Made by a program: the position numbers and the translations under genes. Of a DNA stretch of 13,842 nt, positions 1-7,821 are shown one piece after another. The notes under the pieces were generated by a model. That model worked only from the letters and a program-made list of their open reading frames with translations. It was not told the DNA's origin and searched no databases. Positions within the stretch are counted from its first letter, which is position 1. Each line of letters starts with the position of its first letter. This DNA comes from Larix sibirica. Taxonomy: Eukaryota; Streptophyta; Pinopsida; Pinales; Pinaceae. The stretch is from positions 1 through 13,842 of the forward strand of contig NWUY0300001167.1 in NCBI GenBank assembly GCA_004151065.3, read 5' to 3'.

Positions 1-187
1 CGGATGTGTTGTAGGTTGTATCCCTTCATTTGCTCAACGATATAATAAAAGGATTGGCAATTTTTCCATGGACGTAGCCCATATTGGGTGAACCACATAT
101 ATTGGTGTCTCTCTTGTATTCTATTTTATGTGTTTTATTTCCACATTTTATTTTATGCTATTGCTGTGCGATCCTGTTTTTCTAACA
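1..187 (+). mobile_element. Partial Ty1/copia-type LTR, 3' (R-U5) portion
   Basis: No reading frame is present. The run 'ttccatggacgtagccc' followed by 'gggtgaaccacat' and a T-rich stretch with 'tgctgtgcgatcctg' resembles the end of plant copia LTRs, which typically have an ATAATAAA-like poly(A) region and then a CATGGACGTAGCC / GGTGAACCAC segment. 'ataataaaa' lies just upstream at about 42-50. The block ends in '...ctaaca' (CA-3') at 187, directly before a weak primer-binding-site match. The family assignment is from memory of the motif and was not searched. The 5' part of the LTR lies outside the window. The sequence could also be a solo LTR or a fragment. Confidence 0.5.
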
Positions 188-205
188 AAGTAGTTATTGA
201 AGAAA
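188..205 (+). other. Degenerate primer-binding site candidate
   Basis: Immediately after the CA end of the LTR-like block, 'aagtagttattgaagaa' partly matches the TGGTATCAGAGC-type site complementary to initiator tRNA-Met that plant copia elements use. Only about two thirds of the bases agree. The placement is right but the match is weak, so this is a low-confidence call. Confidence 0.28.
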
Positions 206-1125
206 TACACAAGGAAGTATGTTGGTAAATTATATGCATTTGATTTCCCTACATTTTAAAGTCAACCTGGGGCTTGTAAACTTGTGAAGCATGATCAAAG
301 TATATGCATAATTAGTCCAGGTTACACAATCATCTTCTAACTAATTATGAATTACAATCTTTTCATCTAGATTCTAAGAACTAAACTCAAATTGAAATCT
401 AATTTAACTCACACATTAACGAAGTGAAGCTTTAAGAACCGAGGAATGGAATTCCTATGTGAGGCTTCCTATAACATTTCTTAACTACTTGAAATCACAA
501 ACATAAAAGAAATTCGATATAATTCTACCTTAACAACAAACTTTAAGAAATTCCTAGATTTGTAGCTTCCAACATCTAAAGGCTTAATGAGTGTTAATTT
601 GAATTGTAAGAATAATGCTAAGTGAAATATATTTACAATCAACACTTTATATATTCCCTTAAAGAAATTACTTGCATCAGACTTATTATTGAAATTCTAA
701 AAAATACTTTAAAATGCTACTTTTTAAATAGTCTTTAAACCACAACTACACTTGTATGTGAGTGTGAATAAAGATTACTATGCATATATGAAAAAGGATT
801 ATAAAAAAAAAGAGATTTATACATATAAAGACTTATAAAAAACAGATGTGATATACAAATTTATATAGTAAAATAATTAAAATAAATATATATAGAAATA
901 AATATACTCATACGACTGGAGTGCACATTTGTGAAGAATAGGGGGCCTCCTCTTCCTCACGCATTACACAAGATAACTCAGATACTGAATGTATTTAAGC
1001 TTTTTTCATAAAAGAGAAAATGAGGATACAATAAGTTTTTCTGGCCACGTTGATCGGGCATTTCTGGGAGGTTTTTCTGAAGGAGAAGAGGACCAAATCC
1101 ATGTAGGGAACACCAAGAACATGCT

Positions 1126-1309
1126 CATATGCTTAGATTGCACCCATAATATATGCAAGTATCTAAACGATGGAAGATTTACAAGAACGACTAAATTCTT
1201 GTAAATTTTATGAAAANNCATATGCTCGGATTGCGCCCAGAATATCTGCAAGTATCTAAACGATGGAAGATTTACAAGAACGACTAAATTCTTGTAAATT
1301 TTATGAAAA
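1126..1309. repeat. 91-bp direct duplication flanking a 2-base gap
   Basis: Positions 1126-1216 and 1219-1309 are the same sequence with five mismatches, all within the first 34 bases of the unit. The copies are separated only by NN at 1217-1218. A duplication that meets exactly at an assembly gap is what unmerged overlapping contig ends look like. A real tandem duplication is possible but less likely. Confidence 0.92.
1177..1206. repeat. Short perfect inverted repeat (hairpin), present twice
   Basis: The arms 'atttacaagaa' (1177-1187) and 'ttcttgtaaat' (1196-1206) are perfectly complementary over 11 bp around an 8-base loop. The same hairpin recurs at 1270-1299 because it lies in the 91-bp duplication. 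It is A/T-rich with no following T-run typical of a Pol III gene. No function can be assigned. Confidence 0.7.
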
Positions 1310-1449
1310 ATACGTTTTCCAAACATAAAATCCATTAAATGATAAAAACTAAAACTAAATAATAAAATCCCTCTTTTTGGATGTTTCCTAGCAAAAATAG
1401 AAGTAGGCTATGGTAAAAAGGAATAATATGGATCAAAATATATGAGGTT

Positions 1450-3407
1450 TTGGAAGCAAAAAGTGGGCCTAAAAAAGTCTACGATGAACCTTCTGTTAAT
1501 CCATTTTTTGAACCATCCCTTTTGAATTCAAGTTCAAACATCATGAGAGACAATGATGAAGGGTCGAATCATGGAGGAAACGAGAACATGGATCGATATC
1601 AATGTGAAGCAACATTTGGATTTCTTATTTTGGACATCACTTAAAATCTTGTCATGAAGAACATTCCACCGTCTATTTTGCCTCATTTTCATGGTATGCC
1701 CAGTAAAGATCTTGATGCATTCTTCCTTGAGTTTGATATCTTATGTCGTAGCTATAATTATATTCAAAATGGACATAAATTAAAACCTTTTCTTACAACA
1801 CTTAAAGATTCAACACTTAGGTGGTTTATGGGGTTAGCTGATGCATTCCTCCTTGAGTTTGATATCTTATGTCGTAGCTATAACTATATTCAAAATGGAC
1901 ATAAACTAAAACCTTTTCTTACAACAAGTAAAGATTCAACACTTAGGTGGTTTATGGGGTTAGCTAATGATTCTATTACTACATGGGATGATATGAAAAA
2001 AACTTTTATTAGGGAATATCATGATTATGGTAAAACAAGACATTCAAAATAAGATATTTTTAATATGCAGTAATAAGTAGAAAGTTTAGAAGATTACATT
2101 GAGAGATTTTCCTACAATTTACAGAAGAATAAGAAAGTAGGTTTAAATGATGAAATAAGTAGAACCCTACTTATGAAAGGAATCATGGATGAATATTTGG
2201 ATGATTTAAACATGATGGGATAAAGAGACATTTCTCACCTTCCTCTTGCAAAAATTGTGGAAATGTGCAGGAAATATTCAAAGAGTCGGGCTAAGGTTGA
2301 GAAAGGACCTAGAGATACTCTATCCCGAATAACCAAATTAGATACTGGAGGAGTTTCAAGGGTTAAAATTGGAAATATGTTATAAAACTTCAAAACCAAT
2401 AATTTGGGACAGATTGGTTCATAACTAGCAACAATTAAAACTAAGAAAAAACAATAAAAAGAAGATGTTGTTTTAATCAATTTTTTGTTCTAGATGTAGA
2501 AAGAAACAATAATCGAGGGAATGCCCTTTGAATAATGTTCCAGTTTGTGTTTTTTGTGTAGATCAACATTCTACAGATGATTTCCCATCACTACAAGGGT
2601 TAAAATCCATCTACAAAGAGGAAATTGAAGCCATTGAAGCTTTGAATTTTATTGCAAAAAAGAAACCATAGTAGCCACATCTAGTAGGTAATGTACAAGA
2701 CCACGTTCATCAATGTTTTGCACCTTATTCTAATAACACACAGTCATGGAATATTCCATCTCCTTGGAAAACATGGTATCCTCCCCAAAATCTTAATTAG
2801 CCTTGGTAACTAGGCTAGAGAGGATCTAATTGAGGAAACATGCCATCTTATTTCCTTCCACAACAACAATATTCCCAACAATTTCAACCAAAGTAGTATC
2901 ATCAACAATTTTCACAACAACAACAACAATTTCCTATGTCTCAACAATACCCCCCGTATTTTCCGACAACACAACAATCCTTTCCTTTTTCAAAACCCCA
3001 ATTAACTCAATCTCAACCTTTGTTATTACCATCGAATCAAACACCTTCCTGGCCTACTTCATTACTATCCAAGCTAGTCCCAAATCCTAACAATAATAAG
3101 GTATTCCAACAGGTTAACAATGTTGAATTGCATCCTTTTGTGACATATGCAGTCCAATCTAGACCCCAGAAAGTGCTTAATCCAAAGACCATTATAGTTG
3201 TAGAAGAAAATGAAGATTATGAAAATCTAGAAGAAACTTATGAAAAACATGAAAATCATATTGAAGAATTGAAATCACCTCAACAACCTCCTAAAGAAAC
3301 AATTTTGTTTATCAAACACCTCCTTCTCGTGAAAGGTTTTCCATTGAAAAATTAGTTCCTATGTCTAATTTTGATTTCCTGTTTGAATTGAAATTTTTTG
3401 TGTTAAG
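1450..3407 (+). pseudogene. gag: Ty3/gypsy gag (capsid/nucleocapsid) pseudogene
   Basis: Gag forms the cytoplasmic particle that packages element RNA. Frame 1 carries the N-terminal part and capsid from 1450 to about 2475. It has the gag-typical string LRWFMGLANDSITTWDDM, then ESLEDYIERF, then a Cys/Arg-rich segment. Stops in this frame are at 1642, 2050, 2071, 2074, 2221, 2383, 2422 and 2455. Near 2475 the reading moves to frame 2, which holds a zinc-knuckle region with Cys codons at 2486, 2495 and 2522. A CX2CX3HX4-type knuckle starts at 2546, but its last ligand is Phe (2582-2584) instead of Cys. A Gln/Pro-rich tail with CAA repeats follows (about 2860-3010), then an acidic region to 3355. 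The last part shifts to frame 1 (about 3310-3400). The start is uncertain because the 5' flank is eroded. A 42-residue duplication lies in the capsid region. Confidence 0.88.
1714..1965 (+). repeat. 126-bp in-frame tandem duplication inside gag
   Basis: 1714-1839 and 1840-1965 are consecutive copies of a 126-bp (42-codon) unit starting with DAF and ending with RWFMGLA. They differ at only a few bases, for example F/L at residue 4 and L/S at residue 30 of the unit. No N separates the copies and the frame is preserved, so this looks like a genuine tandem duplication. It duplicates a conserved capsid segment that family members normally carry once. Confidence 0.95.
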
Positions 3408-3965
3408 ATTCCTTTACTTCAAGCCATTCAAGATATCTATATATTCACACAAACCATTCGGGATTTATGTATAAAAAATATAGGTAGGAAAAGGAAAGAT
3501 CCATCCACAGTTAAAGTATTAGGTCAAATTGATAAAAATATCTTTGGAAAAGTGACGATGGAAAAATATGTTGATCCGGGTAATCTGGTCGTCACTACTA
3601 TCATCAATATCATTCTTGTTGCAAATACACTAATTGACCTAGGTGATGCTATAAATATCATGACTACCATGACTATGGATAGACTACAATTGTCTAATCT
3701 AATATTAACACCGATGATCTTGGAACTAGCTGATAGGTCCAAATTCAAGCCTGTAGGGGCCTTAGAAGACATGATTTTTTCTTTGGATTCTTAGATTTAT
3801 CCTGTATATTTTGTAGTAATTCATCCCAAATCCAACTTAGGTGGACATACTTTGATCTTAGGTCAACCTTGTATAGCCACAGTTGATGCCCGTATTGGCT
3901 ATAGGATATGTGAAATGATTATTCAAATGGTCAAACCATTAAGAAACTCACCTTGTATCCTCTAG
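3408..3965 (+). pseudogene. Ty3/gypsy aspartic protease domain (pseudogene)
   Basis: The retroviral-type aspartic protease cleaves Gag and Pol inside the particle. Frame 0 reads almost continuously here, opening with IPLLQAIQDI and IGRKRKDPSTVKVLGQ and then the active-site region LIDLGDAINIM. The catalytic Asp is codon 3636-3638. Downstream are LELADRSKFKPVGALED and LGGHTLILGQPC, matching the C-terminal part of this protease group. The DLG triad form (rather than DTG/DSG) is usual in Athila/Tat-like elements, where the following residues are commonly A-[SA]; here the next residue is Asp. One TAG at 3792 interrupts the frame where relatives, as I recall, have Trp. This is the least damaged domain of the element. 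Confidence 0.85.
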
Positions 3966-4374
3966 CACAACCTTTAGTAGAAAACACTTTATGGCTGGAG
4001 GATCCTTATGATCGCAATGATGATATATTCACCCTATTTTAAAAATTGAACAATCCATGAAACTCAAAGACAACACTGTTGAAAATTTGATTAATAATTG
4101 TATCAGTAATCCGTATTTTTCACAGAATTTCGAAGAGTAGAATCTGTTCTTTGGATAAGCTAGTAATGACTATCTTTTAGGCCCAAACTTTCAAGAGAAT
4201 TGCACTGTAAAAGATTTGTTTTTTGCATTTCAAGCAGTATTTCCCATACATTCTGTGCTACGAACATAATAGTAAATAATTAATAATAAAAAAAATTAAT
4301 TGTACTTAAAGATGAAAGGGCATGTATGAGCGAGTAATTATTCGCTTCATAATGTCTCTTAATATTATGTCAAA
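3966..4374 (+). other. Eroded connector between protease and RT
   Basis: Short coding remnants are visible, for example 'LWLEDPYDRNDDIF' near 3990-4035 and a stretch ending 'FFAFQAVFPIH' near 4215-4250, broken by stops and shifts. They are consistent with the poorly conserved protease-RT linker of this element group. From about 4262 to 4370 the sequence is AT-rich with no readable remnant. Confidence 0.5.
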
Positions 4375-5269
4375 TATGTTGAAATTCTACCAAAACAAAA
4401 TCTGAATATAAATTCTGCATTAACTCACTCATAGGAAACATAATTAATCCAAACTTTGCGGGAATTTTCAAATGTTTTTTCCTAGGATTACATTGACATG
4501 AAGCGGATACATCGTAGCACATGTACTCAACATATTTACATCCAATAGGGTGCTAAACCAATCATCCAACCTCAACGGAGAATGAACCCAACTTTAAGAG
4601 AGATAGTGAAGGCAAAATTACAGAAAATGTTGAATGTTGGCTTTATTTATCCCATATTGGATAGCCCATGGGTTTCACCCTTGGTTATTGTTCCTAAGAA
4701 AAATTGTAAGTGGCAAGTGTGTGTAGATTACAAAGAATTAAAAACAAGGCCACTTTAAAATACCATTACCCTTTTAATTACCTTTTATTGACCAAGTGTT
4801 GGACATATTGGTAGGGAAACAATACTTCTGCTTCTTAGATGGGTTTAGTGGATATAATCAAATTAGCATAGCTCCTGAAGACCAAGATAAAACAAACTTC
4901 GAATGCCCTTGGGGAACATCTGCTTGTAAATTATTACCCTTCGGATTATGTAATGCACCCGCTACATTCCAAAGAGCTATCTCTAATTTAATCCATGAAA
5001 GTGTAGAGGTGTATATGGATGACTTCATCGCATATGGGGATACTTTTGAAGAAGCCTTAACAAATCTTAGAAAATATTTAGCTAGATGTTGAGACACCAT
5101 CCTTGCATTGAGTAGTGAGAAGTGCTTTATGATTCTAAAAGAAGGAATAGTCCTTGGACATCATATATATTCTATAGGCATTCAAGTAGACCCATCTAAG
5201 ATCAAGGTAATTGTCAATTTGGAAGTTCCCGCTAGCCAGTGAGAGGTGAGAAGTTTCTTGGGTCATGCC
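4375..5269 (+). pseudogene. Ty3/gypsy reverse transcriptase, upstream copy (truncated at gap)
   Basis: RT copies element RNA into DNA within the particle. Frame 1 from about 4375 reads VEILPKQNLNINSAL, then QPQRRMNPTLREIVKAKLQ and SPWVSPLVIVPKK, and stops at 4756. After a damaged stretch (4756-4790) the reading resumes in frame 2 with FLDGFSGYNQ, GLCNAPATFQRA and VYMDDF; the YMDD box is 5012-5023. The finger/palm region appears about three residues short between FQRA and the NLIHE string. A TGA at 5090 interrupts the thumb/connection part (LSSEKC, EGIVLGHHI). The copy ends at the N at 5270, in the middle of the string that continues into RNase H in the second copy. The domain is non-functional. 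Confidence 0.88.
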
Positions 5270-5882
5270 NTTGGATAGCCCATGGGTTTCACCCTTGGTT
5301 ATTGTTCCTATGAAAAATTGTAAGTGGCAAGTGTGTGTAGATTACAAAGAATTAAAAACAAGGCCACTTTAAAATACCATTACCCTTTTAATTACCTTTT
5401 ATTGACCAAGTGTTGGACATATTGGTAGGGAAACAATACTTCTGCTTCTTAGATGGGTTTAGTGGATATAATCAAATTAGCATAGCTCATGAAGACCAAG
5501 ATAAAACAAACTTCGAATGCCCTTGGGGAACATCTGCTTGTAAATTATTACCCTTCGGATTATGTAATGCACCCGCTACATTCCAAAGAGCTATCTCTAA
5601 TTTAATCCATGAAAGTGTAGAGGTGTATATGGATGACTTCATTGCATATGGGGATACTTTTGAAGAATCCTTAACAAATCTTAGAAAATATTTAGCTAGA
5701 TGTTGAGACACCATCCTTGCATTGAGTAGTGAGAAGTGCTTTATGATTCTAAAAGAAGGAATAGTCCTTGGACATCATATATATTCTATAGGCATTCAAG
5801 TAGACCCATCTAAGATCAAGGTAATTGTCAATTTGGAAGTTCCCGCTAGCCAGTGAGAGGTGAGAAGTTTCTTGGGTCATGC
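4657..5882 (+). repeat. 612-bp RT duplication on both sides of a 1-base gap
   Basis: 4657-5268 and 5271-5882 are the same sequence at an offset of 614 bases. I see four single-base differences (near 4693/5307, 4874/5488, 5030/5644 and 5052/5666). The single N at 5270 marks a join in the assembly exactly at the copy boundary. The most economical explanation is that two contig ends or haplotypes were placed side by side, so the underlying element would carry RT once. A genuine recent tandem duplication cannot be excluded from sequence alone. Confidence 0.95.
5271..5859 (+). pseudogene. Ty3/gypsy reverse transcriptase, downstream copy
   Basis: This repeats the RT palm and connection from SPWVSP onward: FLDGFSGYNQ, GLCNAPATFQRA, YMDD (5626-5637), then a TGA at 5704, EGIVLGHHI and a TGA at 5854 within 'ASQ*EVRSFLGHAG'. 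The frame (frame 1 from about 5400) runs straight into the RNase H region, so this is the copy continuous with the rest of pol. The N-terminal part (QPQRR... region) is absent from this copy, which supports the view that the two copies are overlapping pieces of one RT. Differences from the other copy include P/H in the IA[P/H]EDQD string and A/S in FEE[A/S]L. Confidence 0.88.
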
Positions 5883-6624
5883 GGGATATTATAGGCAATT
5901 CATTGAAAATTTTACTAAGATTACCTCACCTCTATTCAATTTACTTGAAAAAAATGTAAATTTATGCTGGAATGAACAATGTCAAACAACATTTGAAAAT
6001 CTTAAGCAAAAACTTTCTTTAGCACGAGTATTAAGAGGACGTAATTGGAACTTACCTTTTCACACTTTTACTGATGCTTATGATTCAACTATATCGGTAG
6101 TTTTAGGCCAAAGGGATAATTCTTTGACTTAAGGTATTTATTACATTAGCAAAAATTTAACCCTAGCTGAATTAAATTATACAGTGACTGAAAAAAGAGT
6201 TTCATTCAATTGTCCATGCTATTAATAAATTCAGGCACTGCATTAATAGTTATGAGGTTTTTGTGCATACTAACCATTCCGCTATCAGGTACCTTATGAA
6301 CAAGTCAATAACTAATGGTTTAATTGATAGATGGATCCTAATATTGCATGAATTTAACATTACAGTTTTGGATCACTCCGAAAGGGAAAATCTGGTTGCA
6401 CTTGTTTTCTCTCGGCTGAACAATGAAGGCGAAGTTGTTCTTGTGGAAGATAAATTTTTAGATGAAAATCTCTTTGCTGTGTCTGTTAAATCTGTGTGGT
6501 TTGTAGACATAGCCAATTATTTATCTACAGGAAGGCTGCCGACACATTTGTCTCCTAGAGAAAATAAAAGAGTTATCAAATTGAGTGCATTTTATTCTTG
6601 GATTGAACATGATTTGTTTTTATC
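5860..6624 (+). pseudogene. Ty3/gypsy RT tether and RNase H domain (pseudogene)
   Basis: RNase H removes the RNA strand during reverse transcription. The tether reads RSFLGHAGYYRQFIENFTK, then the domain opens with FTDAYDSTISVVLGQRD (first Asp codon 6073-6075). A TAA at 6130 and a frameshift near 6200 (frame 1 to frame 2) interrupt it. ELNYTVTEK supplies the conserved Glu. The third acidic site lies in VHTNHSAIRYL, where Asn (6272-6274) stands in place of the Asp found in relatives. The region ends with FSRLNNEGE and a spacer, ANYLSTGRLPTHLSPREN, to another frameshift near 6620. The stop, frameshift and active-site loss each make it inactive. Confidence 0.87.
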
Positions 6625-7821
6625 TAGGGCCTGATGTGGTTATTCGTATGTGTGTTCGTGAAGATGAGATCTTTGACATTTTAAAAGCTTGTCATGACGA
6701 AAATTGTGGTGGGAATTTTTCCGACAGAAGGATAGCCCATAAAATTCTCCATATGGGTTATTATTGGCCAACAATATTCAAGGATGCTCAGAAATATGTC
6801 AAGGAATGTGACAACTGTCAAAGAATGGGGAAACCGATTGCAGCTAATGAAACGCATTTGCAGCCACTTGTTCATTTGGTTCCTTTTGAAAAGTGGTCAT
6901 TGGACTTCATTGGAACTATCAACGCAACATCAAAAGGTAATGAATACATTTTAGTATAAATAAACTATCTAACTAAATGGGTAGAGGAAAAAGTATTACC
7001 AAATGCAACTGAAACAACAGTGGTGAATTTTCTATTTGAATAAATTTTTGTTAGATTTGGGGTATATGGAGAGATTGTAACTAACCAGGGGTCTCAATTT
7101 ACATATAAGTTGGTTCAGTCTATTACAAAAAAGTATCAAATTAAGCATAGTAAGTCTTGGCCCTACCATCCACAAGACAATGGGTAAGTGGTGTTTACCA
7201 ATAAGATTTTGGATTTTAACTACGACACTACAGCTTCATAAGAAAGATTGGGTAGAGAGGTTTCCCAAATATTTATGGGCGTATAAAAAAACTTGGAAAT
7301 ATATTATTGGTTTTACTCCTTGTGAGATGGTATATGGTAAGCAAATTGAATTTCAAATTAAAACTTTTAGAATTGCAACAAAACTTAGCATGGATTTATC
7401 AAAAGTGCAAAAGGAAAGAATAATGCAGTTGAATGAATTGGATGAAATGAGGAAAGATTCTTTCCAGCATATTGCCATTGTACAACAGTAGAGAGCATCA
7501 TGACATGACAAATTCATCAAGAAGAAACACTTTCAAGCAAGTGACTGGGCACTCTTTTATGACACAAAGTTTAAAGTTTTCACAGGCAAGTTCACTACAC
7601 ATTGGTTAGGACCCTATGAAATTGAAACAATGTTTGATAATGGATCTATAAAATTGAATACTATAGATGAAGAAGGGATTTATCTTATAGTTAATGGTCA
7701 TCGATTGAAAGTGTATCACAAGCCTACATCTAGGGAGGAATTTTTGCAGAACATGTTAAATCATAAGGAATTGGACGTTGTAAACATGGAAAGTTCTCTT
7801 CTTGTTTATTCTTCTACATGA
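6625..7821 (+). pseudogene. Ty3/gypsy integrase (pseudogene)
   Basis: Integrase joins element DNA to chromosomes. Frame 0 starts with GPDVVIRMCVREDEIFDIL. The HHCC zinc site has His (6693), then Asn (6714-6716) where the second His is expected, and Cys codons at 6807 and 6816. The catalytic core has the first Asp at 6903 (WSLDFIG). The second is Asn (7083-7085, TNQGSQF) and the third is Val (7191-7193) where Glu belongs. The spacing of 35 residues between the last two is exactly DD35E. Stops are at 6957, 7041 and 7185. Near 7200 the reading shifts to frame 1 with DWVERFPKYLWAY, GFTPCEMVYGKQ, then stops at 7489 and 7501. A GPY/F-like module follows (HWLGPYEIETMFDNGS, GHRLKVYH), ending at 7819-7821. 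No chromodomain follows. Confidence 0.92.

Larger units (their letters stand above)
206..1445. other. AT-rich stretch without a recognisable gene
   Basis: About 1.2 kb with frequent stops in all frames and long A/T runs, for example 780-900. The only longer open frames (plus strand near 989-1204 and its antisense counterpart near 1006-1335) are compositionally ordinary. They also sit on an imperfect duplication with a hairpin, so I do not regard them as genes. Part of this stretch may be the eroded leader or 5' LTR of the Ty3/gypsy element downstream, but I found no copy of it 3' of the element that would prove that. Confidence 0.55.
1450..7821 (+). mobile_element. Degenerate Ty3/gypsy LTR retrotransposon (Athila/Tat-like), coding region
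   Basis: The domain order gag - protease - reverse transcriptase - RNase H - integrase, with integrase last, is diagnostic of Ty3/gypsy. Domain motifs resemble the plant Athila/Tat-type group: LIDLGDAIN at the protease, FLDGFSGYNQ and YMDD in RT, GYYWP and a CDNCQR zinc site in integrase, and a GPYEIE / GHRLKVYH tail. No chromodomain is seen. Every domain contains stops or frameshifts, and several active-site residues are changed, so the copy is inactive. No convincing pair of flanking LTRs could be found by eye, so the outer limits are those of the coding remains only. The true element probably extends further on both sides. Confidence 0.9.

Noticed and set aside
989-1335. Overlapping open frames on both strands (71 and 109 codons)
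   Set aside because: They lie over the hairpin and the gap-flanking duplication. The minus-strand frame even reads through the N bases. No domain is recognised and the repeat explains the openness.
2235-2480. Minus-strand 81-codon frame
   Set aside because: Antisense to gag coding sequence with no recognisable features.
2860-2990. CAA-rich repeat considered as a CRISPR array or satellite
   Set aside because: There are no regular spacers. It is a trinucleotide-biased Gln-rich coding tract in a plant element.
2830-3090. Plus-strand Thr/Ser-rich frame
   Set aside because: It is the shifted reading of the CAA-repeat Gln/Pro-rich tail of gag. The gag frame fits family composition.
3524-3772. 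Minus-strand 82-codon frame
   Set aside because: Antisense shadow of the protease domain.
4858-5714. Two minus-strand frames of 80 and 75 codons
   Set aside because: Antisense shadows of the duplicated RT. They occur twice only because RT is duplicated.
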